Assembly: GCA_019916065.1 (NCBI GenBank)
Contig: CM034239.1
Span: 38,402,419 to 38,466,418, forward strand
DNA: 64,000 bases
Direction of reading: 5' to 3'
DNA from: Vitellaria paradoxa
Lineage: Eukaryota > Streptophyta > Magnoliopsida > Ericales > Sapotaceae
Below, piece after piece: positions 46,803-59,035 of the stretch (positions are counted from its first letter, which is position 1; each line of letters starts with the position of its first letter). The translations under genes were made by a program, and so were the position numbers. Under the pieces are notes generated by a model that was not told the DNA's origin, did no database searches, and worked only from the letters and a program-made list of their open reading frames with translations.

Positions 46803-47062
46803 TCATGAGTAACGAATCAAAGAAAAAATTGCACGTTTCGTGCAGTTAATTATAAGTCTCATTAAATTAAATCGTTATGTGAGTTATACAAAATGACAAT
46901 ATATTAAATCTACTTATCAAAATTTATCACTTTTTGTTACTCTAAGTGTTCCTGAGTAACGAATCAAAGAAAAAATTGCGCCTTTTGTGCAATTAATTAT
47001 AAGTCTCATTAAATTAAATCGTTACGTGAGTTATACAAAATGACAATATGTTAAATCTACTA
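46772..47062. repeat. Tandem duplication, 147 bp x 2
   Basis: 46772-46918 and 46919-47062 share AAAATTTAT, TTTTTGTTACTCTAA, GAGTAACGAATCAAAG, AATTATAAGTCTCATTAAAT and ATACAAAATGACAATAT. It overlaps the right end of the preceding short element, so the duplication copied that end. Confidence 0.85.
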
Positions 47063-48299
47063 AAGATTAGCACTCAATCTTAATTTTGAGTAATTTATTT
47101 ATTTTATATTTCCTATACAAAAACACACACGCACACACATATATATATACACGACATATTTAATTAATGAAATATTTAACTCTCCTCGGGCATTAATTAT
47201 TATTCGAGTCAGTAAAAAAAAAAATTAAACATTACCAATTTTTACTAATTTTTCCCAACTTTTTCTTTCACCAAACACTACCAAATTTTTTCAATTTCTA
47301 TTAATTTTTTTAACTTTTACCAACTTTTTTCATACTTTTTGAGAAACAAATAAAAAATTTAGAGCTCATTTGATTTGTTTTTTGATTTTTGTTTTCTGTT
47401 TTTGTTTTTAATTTTTTGTTTTAAGGGTATTTACCATTTTGTCTTTTTAAAAATAAAGAAAGTAAGTACAACGTATTTGGTCACTTGTATTTTTAAAATT
47501 TGTTTTAAAAAACTGAAAATGAGTTTACACATAAAATAAAAAATGATCAAAAGTCATTTTGAGTATTTTCAGCTTAAAACAAAGAAAATCTCAAAATAAG
47601 AAAAATAAAATATCTTTTATTTCTTTATTTTGAACATACAACAGAAAAATAAAAAATAAAAAATTAAACCAAATGTCACCTTAACAATTTAAAATTTATC
47701 TATTTTTTATTTTTTTACCAAAAGTTACCACTGCAAACAGATTCTAGAGTTAATGAGGACTGTTTGGAATGCCAATTTTTGCCAACAAAATGTTCACTTT
47801 TGTCATTTTAAGGTTATTGGATGTTTGGTATGTTCTTTAAAAAATTATAAAAAATTAGTAAAAGTTAAAAAAAATTAAAAATTTAAGAAAAATTAATAAA
47901 AACTAGAGATTTTTTTTAAAAAATTAGATAAAATTAAATATTTTTGGAAAAGTTGAAAAAAATGGAAAAAAATTAGAATTTGTTAGTAAAAACTGACACT
48001 CCTAGATGGGCCGCTCAATATTATTTTAAAAATTAGAAGGTATGTTGGAAATGTTGAAAAAATGAAATTAATTAATTAGTATATTTAAAAAGACAACTTT
48101 TTGCAAGGACGCGTCGTAGTTATCTTATCAAGCACGTCTGGACCAACACGAGGGTCATGCTGCATTATTATTTTCAGGAAAATAAAAAGAAAAAAGAAAC
48201 GAAAAAAAAAAAAGAAAAAGAAAAAGAAAAAAAAAGTGGGGGAAAGAAAAGGTAAGAGAAAGGGAAGAAAGATGGATGATGAGTAAGGTGTGTTGAGGG

Positions 48300-48566
48300 G
48301 GTGTTTGGTTCGTAAAAATTAATCAAAACTTATTAATTTTATCAATTTAGAGTTTTTTCTATTTAAATTTTATCACATTTTACTTTCACATTAAATTTTT
48401 ATACTTTTAATATATTTTTGGATGAACTTTTATTTTTGATAAGTTAAAATTAATCAAAATTTATTAATTTTTATTAATTTACTATATTTTTTAATTAAAT
48501 TTTATTATATATTATTTTTATATTTTTATTATATTTTTTAATTAAAATTTTTATCAACCAAACACC
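48300..48566. mobile_element. MITE with perfect 11-bp inverted ends
   Basis: GGTGTTTGGTT at 48300-48310 and AACCAAACACC at 48556-48566 are exact inverted copies. The interior is AT-rich and itself largely made of two similar ATTAATTTTTAT-rich halves. No coding capacity. Confidence 0.7.
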
Positions 48567-48599
48567 GGTAAAAATGCGTGAGGAGTAAGTGCCGGAGGA

Positions 48600-48850
48600 C
48601 TGGGGGCGGTGGATATTTGGAACGCGTCAATCTCCAAACAATTTCTCATCTTTGACAATTGCTAGACGCAATCCATTCAATGCCTTCATCGACCCTTGTG
48701 CCTAAAACCTCAACTTGGACTTGGCCCCACCCTTCCCAACTGGTCCCACTTCTAGCTGTCCTATTTGACGTCTCGCTCTCTCTCTCTCTCTCTCTCTATA
48801 TGTATATCTTTCCTCCTTCTCACTCTACCTTCAATACCCTCGTAAAATAA
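48600..48850 (+). promoter_or_regulatory. Promoter-like island about 1.6 kb upstream of the WRKY gene
   Basis: Less AT-rich than its flanks. Contains TTTGAC cores at 48651 and 48764 (the second in TTGACGTC), a GTCAA at 48626, a CT run (48774-48799) and a TATATGTATA stretch. It may be distal WRKY promoter or a separate leader. The TGAC cores could be WRKY-binding, which is inference. Confidence 0.3.
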
Positions 48851-48889
48851 ATAATTAATTAATTAGGAAAGTCATTTTTAACTTTGTAA

Positions 48890-49043
48890 GGAATGTTTGG
48901 TTAATAAAAATTTAATCAAAAAGTATAATAAAAATATAAAAATTTAATATAAAAGTGATATGTAATAAAATTTATTAAAAAAAATATAAAATATTAGTAA
49001 AAATTAATAAATTTTGGTTGATTTTGACCAACCAAACATTTCC
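48890..49043. mobile_element. MITE, GGAATGTTTGGTT family
   Basis: GGAATGTTTGGTT at the left and AACCAAACATTTCC at the right are inverted copies with one indel. The interior (AAAAATATAAAAATTTAATA, GTGATATGTAATAAAATT) matches 21246-21382. Confidence 0.72.
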
Positions 49044-49249
49044 AAGATGTAAACTTAAAAAAAGAATGCTAAGGGACTGTAATGTACAAAAGCTGAACCC
49101 ATAAATACGGAGGATCATAATTTAATTAATAAAATAAATTTGTTTAAATTAATAAACGTTAATTAAATCATGCATAAGCCATGATTTTGGATTTTTTAAT
49201 TAATATATGTATTTAAAGATAAAGTAATATATATATAATTAGATTTTTT

Positions 49250-49844
49250 GTTAATATTTAGAATAATTCTTCAAAATTTATTCTAAATGATTAAAAAAAT
49301 CTCTAATTTGTCTCTCCACTTCATTTTTTTTTCAAATCACATTTTTTTAAATGAACAGTGATAAACTGTTAAAATAGTTTTTCAAAATTCATTCAAACAA
49401 ATTTAAACCCCCCAATTTGTCTCTTCATTTCATGTTTTTTCAAATTACATTTTTTTGAGATAAACAGTGACAAACTATTAGAATAATTCTTCAAAATACA
49501 TTCTAACGGATTTAAAAAACTCCAAATTTGTATTCTATATTGCAGTGTTTTGGTGGAACAAAATAATACTGTGAGAATGATTTTGGATAATCTATTCTAA
49601 TGATTTATGTGGGGCCATCCCACAACGATACTCGTTCAAAAGTTTTTGCAGTTCGGGATCATGATTATAAAAAAAAAAATTTCTTACTCGGTTAAACTCC
49701 TTCTATGGTTCCATTTTTTTAGTTAAATATTTAAATTTTTTGAAATTAGTAAAGATAAGAATGTGTAAAAGTATAATATAAAATTTTAGTAATTTTTAGT
49801 GGTTGTTGGAGTTTTATTTTTTTTTTGACACACTAAATGGTGCC
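49250..49844 (-). mobile_element. TIR/tandem-array element, inverted copy
   Basis: Its minus strand starts GGCACCATTTAGTGTGTC and continues CTTTACTAATTTCAAAAAAT and GAGTATCGTTGTGGGATGGC, colinear with 30481-30720. Three tandem units (AATTTGTCTCTYC phrase near 49305, 49414 and 49525) correspond to the array in 30728-31290. The far end is not defined. Confidence 0.6.
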
Positions 49845-50089
49845 TAGGAATCTTATATCCTTAACTTATATCAGTTTTGGTAATAATAAGATTAAAAAAA
49901 AATATGTACTTTTTTTCATTTTTATTAGTATTTTAGAAAATTAAGGGAGAAAGAAAGAAGGAAAATAGTTGTTTATGGAAAAACATAAATGGGGTTTCCT
50001 ATACTTTTTTGTTGATATTTTTTTGGGTAATAATTAGAGTTTTAATTAGTGCAAAACTAGACGACAATTAGAACAAGGAGGGACTTTAC

Positions 50090-50364
50090 GAGAGAGTGAT
50101 AAAATAGTAAGCCAAGGCAAATCAAATCCCTTCCTTCCCTCTTGAATCAAATCTAAAGCGCACACACATATATATAGATATATAGATATATATTCAATTC
50201 ACTAGTTTGTATTTGGTCTTCTCCTTCTAGTCTCGCCTTCCCTTTTTATTGCCGAGTCCATTGCACCGTTTCAGACCCAACCCTCTCTCTCTCTCTCTCT
50301 CTCTCCATCCATATCTTCACTCTCGCTCTCTTCCTCTCTCTCTCACAATCCTTTCTCTTGATTT
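50090..50364 (+). promoter_or_regulatory. Core promoter and 5' leader of the WRKY gene
   Basis: A TATA-rich stretch (about 50168-50195, TATATATAGATATATAG) lies before pyrimidine-rich leader sequence with a CT run at 50283-50306 and further CT at 50330-50345. The ATG at 50365 follows. The exact TATA box cannot be chosen among the overlapping motifs. Confidence 0.5.
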
Positions 50365-53300
50365 ATGGCCAAAGGAAGTGGACTCTCCATCGATTCAGAT
50401 CGGATCGGATTCTTCCCCCACCACCCAATCGTCATCAATTCTTTTCCCGAAGAAAACAACCACCACCACCACCACCACTACCTCAACCACCACTATCGCC
50501 ACCATCCTCCCAAGCTGAAGCTTGAACCCATGGAAGCTACGCCTAACACGTCACCGGTCCCGACCATCCAATTCCCAGTCAACCTCAACTGCACCACCCA
50601 CGATCAAGACTCGTCGCCCTCCGACGACAAACGGACCGTCATCGACGAGATGGACTTCTTCGCCGACAAGAAACAAGACGATTCCAAGACCCCCGGTGCA
50701 GATAAAAAGGATCACTTCTCTGTGCCACCCACCGAATTGGATTTCAACGTGAATGTAAATTAACTATCCAGTTCGCGATTTCCGATTTCTCAACTAATTC
50801 TGTTTGTCTGTTTCGCTGAAAACCGTACTGAATTTTCTGTTCTTCATATGTATGTATGCATAGACTGGACTGCGTCTTCTAACTGCCAACACCGGCAGCG
50901 ACCAATCAATGGTGGATGATGGAACATCGCCAATCTCTGAAGATAAAAGAGCCAAGACTGAGGTAAGTGGTATATATAAGTGTATGTATTACCACGATGG
51001 ATTGTTTTCAATTTTTGTGAATTGCATTCATGCTGTTGATTTCAGCTGACGGCTCTTCAAGCGGAGCTGGAACGAATAAACGCCGAGAATCAACGTCTGA
51101 GAGACATGCTGAATCAAGTCACCGCCAATTACAACGCTCTTCAGATGCATCTGATGACGCTGATGCAACAACGCCAACCACACGATCGCAAATCTGATGA
51201 CACGAAAGAAGAAGCTGTGCCAGGTCATCAGACGGCCAACGCCATAGATGGGATGAAGGTGGAGGATAATCATCATCATCACAAGAAACACGGAGGACCA
51301 ATGGTGCCCAGGCAGTTCATGGACCTCGGACTCGCTGCTGCTCCGGCCGATGCAGACGAGCACTCGCCGGAGTCTTCCTCCGAGGGACGAAGCCCGGACC
51401 GGTCGCGATCGCCGCCGACGAACAATGCAGAGGATGACCAGGGAAGAGAGGAGAGCCCCGAGAACGGATCGAACCAAGGGTGGGGTCCGAACAAGGTTCC
51501 GAGACTGGACCCATCGAAGAATGTTGATCAGGCTGCTGCCACAGAGGCAACCATGAGAAAGGCCCGAGTCTCGGTCCGAGCTCGATCCGAGGCACCCTTG
51601 GTAAATTCGTGATTATTCTCTCTGCTGAATTGGAATTAATTACTTAATTAATTTAGTAGTGAAGCATGTGAATTAATTGGGAATTTGTTGATGATGTACA
51701 GATCACTGATGGGTGTCAATGGCGGAAATATGGGCAAAAAATGGCGAAGGGAAACCCCTGCCCCCGGGCATATTACCGATGCACCATGGCCGCCGGGTGC
51801 CCGGTCCGCAAGCAAGTAGGTCCTCCATTTTTAACCTTTTTTTTTTCTTTCAAGAAATATTAGCGAATTGTTCATAATTTCATAATTAATTTGTTGATTA
51901 TTATGCTATATGTAATTAATTTCCACTTTCTTGAGTGATTATTAATCGAGTAGAAATTAAGTTGGTACCACCTGTTTTTCTTCACAAAAAAAAAATAATA
52001 ATAATAAATAAATAAATAAATAATGGTATATAACGAGAAAATATTAATTTACACATAGGGGACATTTGGAGTAATAAAAATGATAAAATTTGATAAAAAT
52101 TATAAATTCGTAATTTGCAAGTGAGACTCTTAAAAATTTTCAGTATTTTTCAGTAATTTTCAATGATTTTTAGTAAACTACATACACCCATAATTTAAAT
52201 AAAAAAATTTACTCATTTACATGTGTTTTAATTACAAAATAGTTTCTACAGTTGACTTCTCTATAATTTATTTAGAGCAGCATTTTACTCGCTATTATTT
52301 GATTAAAATACATGCTGATTGTGCGCAATCCTGATACGAATCTCACATGCTTAGTTGACAAAAGAGATCGATAAGATCACACGTAGCATTAATTGCATAT
52401 TAATGCTATACCATTGGAGTCATTACAGATAATATAATCACAATAGTATAAATAAATATATATATATATAATCATAACTAAATCAAATAATAAATTATTT
52501 AAATTTAGTTTGGAAACTTCACTAAATTTGAAATTTTATTTAATTAGGGTTTAATTTAAAAACTTAAAATTTTTAAATCGATTAATGGGTGCGTTTTGGG
52601 AACACTTAAGGAAATAAATACATATCATGTAACAATATCTCGCAATTGATGGAACTAAAAAAAATATAAAATATTATTATATGGCATGTTTTTATTAGCA
52701 CATATGAGAGGTTTGAATGACAAAAAAGTATAAGAAAAGTACAAAAAAATTAATATATAAATGATATATAACGAAATTTGATTTGAGAAAATTAGTAATT
52801 TTTTGGTAAATTTTAATAACTTTTGTTCAAACTTGGTAAATTAAACACTCTCTTAACGAGTGTCTTGAAACACCTATTAACAAATGCTTTATATATGCAA
52901 ATTCATTGATTTGAATAAGAAAGTGAATTATAAATTGTGTTTAAGCTTAATTAGTTTGATAACAAATGATCAAATAATTTAATTATTTTATATAAATTTA
53001 AATTTATAAAATTGGGCTCAAAATGAATTAAAAAATTACCTTTCAAGTTTGACTTTATTCGATAACCAGTTGAATGCAAACTGAACTGCTGAATTCAAAC
53101 TAATTGGTTCATTGTACTGTCCAATTACAATTTTCTTTCTTTAATTTGAATAATAATAATAATAATATTGCTTCAACAGGTGCAAAGATGTGCAGAAGAC
53201 AGAACCATCCTGATCACAACATACGAAGGGAACCACAACCACCCATTACCGCCGGCAGCGATGGCAATGGCGTCGACGACGTCGTCGGCTGCGAGAATGC

Positions 53301-53861
53301 TGCTGTCGGGATCGATGTCGAGTGCGGACGGACTTATGAACTCCAACTTCCTAGCTCGGACTCTCCTGCCTTGCTCCTCAAGCATGGCCACCATCTCAGC
53401 TTCAGCCCCATTCCCCACTGTGACATTAGACCTCACCCAAACTCCCAACCCATTACACTTCCAAAGAACCCCTAATCAATTCAATCTCGCGTCGCAGCCA
53501 CTACCAGCAGCAGCAGCAGCAGCGAACTCTATTCTTCCTCAGATTTTTGGGCAAGCGCTCTACAACCAGTCCAAGTTCTCATGGCCTCCAATTGTCTCAA
53601 GAAATTGAAGCTGCCCACCAAGGGCCGCCACCGCAGCAGCAGCAGAACTCGCTGGCTGACACTGTCACCGCCCTCACCGCCGATCCCAACTTCACTGCCG
53701 CCTTGGCAGCCGCCATCACTTCTTTAATGGGCGGTGGTCACCCGGGCAAAGTGGGTATCAACAGTGGCAATGCCGCTGCCGCCACCACCACAACCAGTAA
53801 CAATAACGGCAGCATGTCCACTACCAACAACAGCAACGACAACAATAAAGTGAAGAATTGA
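50365..53861 (+). CDS. WRKY transcription factor, group IIb (WRKY6/31/42 type), C-terminal frameshift
   Basis: Exons: 50365-50754, 50864-50962, 51046-51600, 51702-51815, and 53180 to a stop at 53606-53608 (528 residues as read). N-terminus [10 protein letters not shown], then a His-rich tract (residues 33-47). Exon 2 encodes [20 protein letters not shown]. Exon 3 starts a leucine-zipper coiled coil ([20 protein letters not shown]). The WRKY domain has WRKYGQK (355-361) and a C-X5-C-X23-H-X-H finger (Cys375, Cys381, His405, His407). The phase-0 intron before VQRC is typical of groups IIa/IIb. These factors bind W-boxes in defence, senescence and phosphate-response genes. After QSKFS (about 53580) the frame breaks. 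The conserved end [20 protein letters not shown] continues one frame over to 53861, so an extra base, perhaps T53582, removes about 85 residues. Confidence 0.93.
53609..53861 (+). pseudogene. Out-of-frame C-terminal tail of the WRKY gene
   Basis: In the next frame the sequence reads [12 protein letters not shown], a Gln/Pro run, [31 protein letters not shown] and an Asn/Ser/Thr-rich end. This conserved group IIb tail is out of frame with exon 5 as given. If the extra base is a sequencing error, this is simply the normal end of the protein. Confidence 0.85.
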
Positions 53862-55599
53862 AGCTCTTCCCGCGATGATGGTTTCTTATGGGTTTCTTCG
53901 TTTGCAGGATTTCCTAACTTTAATTTTCTTTTCTTTTCTTGTGGGATGGAAATGAGACATACATGTTTGATTTTTTTTTTTTTTTTGTTTTGTTTTTTGT
54001 GACTTGGAGGGGAGGTTAACCACAGATTTTTGACATTCTTTCATGTTTTGAATAATGTCAGGCAATACTCAAGAAATGGTAATAGAAAAAAAAATGATGC
54101 ATATATATTAGTTTTATTTTAGTTATTATTAAATATTCTATACATCCTTTTGTATCTGCATGCATGGTTCGGTCAATGCAGACAAACCCAGAGAATGAAG
54201 AAAGTAAAACGATGAAAAAAGCAAAGCAGGAATTGGAACATTCCTTTAGTGGAGTTAATTGGAAATGATATTTGATACACAGCGGGATTGATAGTTCAGA
54301 GTAATAAAAAATGAGTTAAAATGAAATAAAATAAGATAAGTTATACATTTATAATTCGTACAGTGATATTAAAAATAAATAATTTTTAATATTTTTAATA
54401 TTTTTTAGAATTTGTTGCCATCTTAAGTATATGACTAAATTAAAAAAAAGTTTAAAAATAAAGCGGATTGAATTATAAAAATTTAGGTTGAATAAAAATT
54501 AAAAAAACGAGTTGAATTACAATAAATTAAATTTGAGAAAGAAATTAAATAAATTTTTTTTTTTAAACGAGGCTATTCGAGAACGGCCATATATAGGAAC
54601 CTTCCTGATCTAATGCATTAAAAAAAGGTAGACTTTGGTGACTTTTTCTAAGGCTTATTTAAAAAGTTAGACAGCGCTTTCTACTTTTCGAAAATTACTC
54701 TAATTTATCTTATTTTTTTAATTTTATTAACAAATTACCTATTGTGATACATAAATATTAAAATGTTTAAAAATAAAATGAATTTTGTATAAATTAACTA
54801 AAATATCTTCATATAAAATGATGAACTTATAGACAATTTAATTTTTTACACTAAGAGTTAAAAATTTTTTGATTAATTCATGTAAAAATATTTAACATAA
54901 GTAAAATTTTGTGCACTTTTTAGCCATTATAAATGACACGAGGAGGAATCTTAAAAAAAAAAAAAAAAAAAAAACTCAAAAATAGAAGAAGTCAAGAGTA
55001 ATTTTTAAAATATAAAAATTTTGCCTAACATTTCTTAAAATTTCCAGTAAGATTAGTGTAATTTACTGTAAAAAATAAGCATTAATGCTATGGAACCAAT
55101 GATATTTATATTTAAATGAATCGTGAAATCAGGGGAGGATTCAGAAATTTTGTTAACTGGGGGTAAAATTTAGAAAAAAGTAAATATTAAAAATTTTTAA
55201 ATAACAACTAAATTTCAGTAGGGACAATTTATATATTTATATATTAAAAGAATACAAAAATTTATACAAAATATATATAAAATATAAAAACTTTTAGTAG
55301 TTAATGGGAGTAACTGCCCCCACTCGCTCCTTCATAGATCCGCTCTGCGTGAAATAGTTGAGACTCATTTCTTAGAAAAAAATATAAAATTATAAATATA
55401 TAAAATCGCACTTCAATTGTCACTTTAATTGTCTCATCGTTTTGATTTTATTTTAATTTTTTGACATATTTTCCTGATTTAATAATAAATTTTTAAATGA
55501 AAATATTTATTAAATATATTTTAATATTTATTTATTGTAAATATATTTTTATTATAAAATTTTCATTATCATAATGTCTTAGAATACTTATGTTTTTGT
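53862..55599. other. 3' flank of WRKY and gene-free AT-rich spacer
   Basis: The 3' untranslated region probably covers the first 200-300 bp. A core-family short element lies at about 54283-54420. Nothing else is recognised. Confidence 0.45.
54283..54420. repeat. Short dispersed element, core family (inverted orientation)
   Basis: Core ACATTTATAATTCGTACAGT at 54345-54364 follows AGAGTAATAAAAAATGAGTT, in the same layout as 40555-40705. Confidence 0.6.
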
Positions 55600-55890
55600 G
55601 TGTGTATGCGCGCGCGCGCGTGTAGGGATCGAGTAGCATATTCCTTTTGTAGTCAAGAAAGAGGGTCAATAATAACGTCTGAGAGTGGTTAGAATTGGAA
55701 GGCGTGGTTTGAAAGTAAGTTCGCTGCTTTGTCTCATCTGATTTTTGGCCCACTCTGGCGGTGCAAGGGCTACGAGTTTCCACGAGATGAGATAGACAGG
55801 GGAGCTAGAGATCCACGCACAGACTTAGCTCGTCCTTTGACGTTTAACCATTCCAAAGTAATCATGGTCGCTCGCAGCGGCGATAACGGG
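55600..55890. other. Less AT-rich island, unexplained
   Basis: After a GCGCGCGCG run (about 55609-55620), some 280 bp of near-balanced composition shows no exon I can defend on either strand. It could be a fragment of a promoter, gene or element. Confidence 0.35.
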
Positions 55891-56373
55891 TGTGTTTGAA
55901 TTTGTGAAATTTAGTATAAATTTATGAAAATTATAATATTATAATTTATGCTATGAGTAAAAAAAAATTAAGATGACATTTAATTTATTTTTTTATGTTT
56001 TAGTTTTTATTTTTTGTGTTAAAAATTTTAAAATAAGAAAATAGAAAATGTTTTATTTTTTGTTCTGAGATTTTTCTTATTTTTAGTTAAAAAAACTCAA
56101 AACGATTTTTTTATTATTTTTTATTTTATATGTAAATTTATTTTTTCTTTTAAATAAATTTTAAAAATACAAGTGACTAAATAAGTTTTAAATTTTTTTT
56201 TATTTTAAAAAGTGTAAAATAATAAATGAGTTCAAAATAAAAAAATAAAAAATAAAAACAGAAAATAATAATAAATAAATTAAAAGCCATCTAAATTCTT
56301 TACAGATTTGAATAAATTCGTAGAGATTGAGTTCCAAACGCACCCAACTTACTTTTCCACCAACTTTGCATTT

Positions 56374-56374
<1 letters not shown>

Positions 56375-56413
<39 letters not shown>
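56375..56413. repeat. CT microsatellite
   Basis: An uninterrupted CT run of about 19 units. It has no gene behind it, so it is not a leader CT tract. Confidence 0.9.
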
Positions 56414-57654
56414 ATTTCTTTGAAGCAGGGTCGACAGACACATGACCTCAGTTGTTTCACGTGCGTACAAGTTATGGTAGAATTCATATACATAACGAAC
56501 ACATATATATAGAGGCGGGTTGGATGATTAAAAATGATACAAAGTTAAAGAAAAAAGTGAGTTGTATCAGTTATTTTTTGATATTTAGAAGACGAATTAA
56601 AATTTACAAAAGGAATTCGTTAGAGTAGTAAAAGTAAGTCGTTTCAACGATTTTGGTTAAAAATCAGTACACTGATAAATGTTAAAAAAAGTGGGGAAAA
56701 AATAAGTAACTTGTTTTTGCAGCTTGTAACTTTTTTTGTAAAAATTTGCAACATTTAAATTTTAAAAATAAACGCATAGAAAATAAAAATGACAAAAATT
56801 AATAAAAATAAATAAATATTTATAATTTTTTATAACTTTTGACAATTTTTTGCCAATCAGACCGGGCCATAAATTTGACAGACTCAAAACCTCAAATTTT
56901 GTAAACCTTACTTTTTTGGGTTTGAAAAAAATATATTGAGTTTAATTTAACTAAACGGATGGAGTTTGGGATTAAAACAAAAAAAGAAAATTGGCTAGGA
57001 CCCAATTTGATTTAATTAAACATACACATTTTTAAAATTTTATAACATTTTATTTATACTTAATTTTATAAAAACTATTTGTTTTAGTTCTAAACTATTT
57101 ATTTTTATAATTTTAATTTAAAATTGTTTTTAGATAAAAAATAACTTAAAATATATTTGAGAACTAAATCAAATCAAGATGGTGGATTTAAAATTTAAAA
57201 TTTTAGCTTTATTTTTTAAGCTCAGCTTGGTCCGACCATGCTCATCCCCACATATAAATCTAAATGAGGCTACACATGCAATTATGACTAACATTTTTAT
57301 GTGACTATACTTAACATTCTCTTATTGATAAGGTAATTTGAGTATAATTATCTTATTTATGATATTTTAGGAAAAAATTTTCTTAGGTGTAGCATTTTTT
57401 TTTTATTGATAATAGTTTTAGAATAAAATTTTCTTCAACTTTTTATTTTAACTTTAAAAAATAGCTCCCACTAATATAAATTATATTTAGACCTCAAAAA
57501 GTGAGAATGACAATTCTCATAGAATGATCTTTTCAACAAAATGTAGGAATGAGTATTCCAACTCTAAAGGGATGAAATGACTATTCCTACATTTTCATTT
57601 CTTTGTTAAATAAGAGATAATAAAAAATGAGAAGGTGCAAAAAATATAAACCTA

Positions 57655-58320
57655 AAATGGTAGATACCTTCAATTTCACAATTACCCATCCCACTTTTGT
57701 TAGCATATCCACCATTGTTGTTATTGTTGCCATTACTCGTCACTATTTTTTAATTGCTCCAACCACCACCATTATTGCCATCATCAGTACTGTTTATAGT
57801 TAACTGCTATCATCACCATCATTATTTATCATCTCTACCCTGTCGCTTCTACCTTCAACCACTAAAACTAATCACATTTTTCACCCCCTCTACCACCACT
57901 TTCATCATTCATAGTTATCATCAATAACTACCATTTTCACTTCTAGTCTATGTCTTCTACTCCCTATGTATCTTTTTTTCCTATGTTCATCGCCTTATTC
58001 TTCGTCTTCTCATAGTCTATGAATTGTTTTAGATGCCTTTAATTTACTAGTTTTTCAAGGTGCACCCTTAGAGCTTTGCATTCCCTTATCAGTTGCCCAT
58101 TTTCTTTGTGATAGTAGCAATTGAGATTCTGAATCTAATTATGATGATTGGGATCTTCTACTATCTTCTTTAGCAACAAAAAGTACAGTTAATCTTTTAT
58201 TTAAGGCAAAATCCTATGAATTGATTCCTTAAACATAGTGTTGACTATTGCATATGCTCATTTCTCGTTACTTTCGTGAGGAGTCTAAACTGCCCTTTAC
58301 TTATCCTTCTTTGGGCTTTT
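57655..58320 (-). pseudogene. Gypsy-like gag relic and low-complexity trinucleotide region
   Basis: The minus strand at about 58060-58160 encodes, between stops, CYYHKENGQLIRECKALRVH then LEKLVN. This resembles the gag block of plant Ty3/gypsy elements (a Y-C-x-F/Y-H-K-x-x-G-H-x-T-x-E-C-x-x-L/K pattern). The left part (57700-57960) is rich in ACC/ATC triplets. No pol domain remains. Confidence 0.4.
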
Positions 58321-58326
58321 CTTGAT

Positions 58327-59035
58327 TGTTGGGAGATAAAGATCCCACACGCAATGGAAACATAACAATAAAAGAAAAAATAGTACACCACAATAAAAAA
58401 GACACAAAGATATACGTGATTTGGTACCGTCTACCTACATCCACTAATCACAACCAAAAAGATATTCCACTAATTGAATATCAAAGATTACAAGTTTGAA
58501 CGGCTCACTTGCAAATCCTCTCTCACAATTTGGACTATCCTACAAACCTTGGTTCACTCAACTTGAAGGTTACAAGAAATAGTCACCCATCTTTCCAAAC
58601 ATTAAGACTTTCACTCTTGAAGTCTTCACACTATTTTGGTTGAATGAATCAAATTAAATGGATATGCCTACACTTTTCCCTATATATAGTAGTAGAATAA
58701 CCCTTCATTCAAGGACTTTGGAATAAATGCCATCATGCACCATTCCAATGCACTTGGACAATGCATTCCATACTTCCAATACAACACACCTTTTCATTTC
58801 AATGTACATAGAAATTAGATTTAAGGTGATTTTTATTTTCCATGTGCATAAAAAATAACCAAGAATTTGAATTATTATCCTAATATTGATTGGGGAAGAA
58901 TCTTCTTGGTTCTGCTAATTCTCTTTCTCTACCTGGGCATATTTCTCCACTCAATCTAATATGTCAGACATATTCTTTACAATCTCTTAGTTAGAGACTG
59001 CCACAATCTCTTAGTTAGAGACTGCAACAACTTGT
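58327..59035. repeat. Possible LTR or LTR fragment
   Basis: Begins TGTTGGGAGATAAAGATCCC and soon contains ACGTGATTTGGTACCGTCTA then CCTACATCCACTAA, both common in plant copia LTRs. A TATATATAGTAG box lies near 58680. A perfect 24-bp tandem repeat (phrase CAATCTCTTAGTTAGAGACT) sits at about 58979-59026. The right end and target duplication were not found. Confidence 0.3.

Noticed and set aside
48101..48286. Lys-rich 61-codon open frame
   Set aside because: It translates a purine-rich low-complexity run (GAAAAA repeats) and has no gene structure.
50522..50752. Open frame overlapping WRKY exon 1 in another frame
   Set aside because: It is a shadow of the GC-rich coding exon, with Pro/Arg/Thr-rich composition typical of out-of-frame reading.
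51028..51595. Several minus-strand open frames opposite WRKY exon 3
   Set aside because: Antisense shadows of a GC-rich exon. The plus-strand frame has conserved zipper and WRKY-family sequence and proper splice sites.
51816..53179. An additional exon in the long WRKY intron
   Set aside because: The intron is AT-rich, and the exons on each side join in phase within the WRKY domain exactly as expected for group IIb.
53104..53475. Plus-strand open frame overlapping WRKY exon 5
   Set aside because: Out of frame with the WRKY domain and without family similarity. Exon 5 begins at 53180 in the other frame.
56200..56512. Open frames over the CT microsatellite
   Set aside because: The peptides consist of Arg-Glu or Ser-Leu repeats from the microsatellite.
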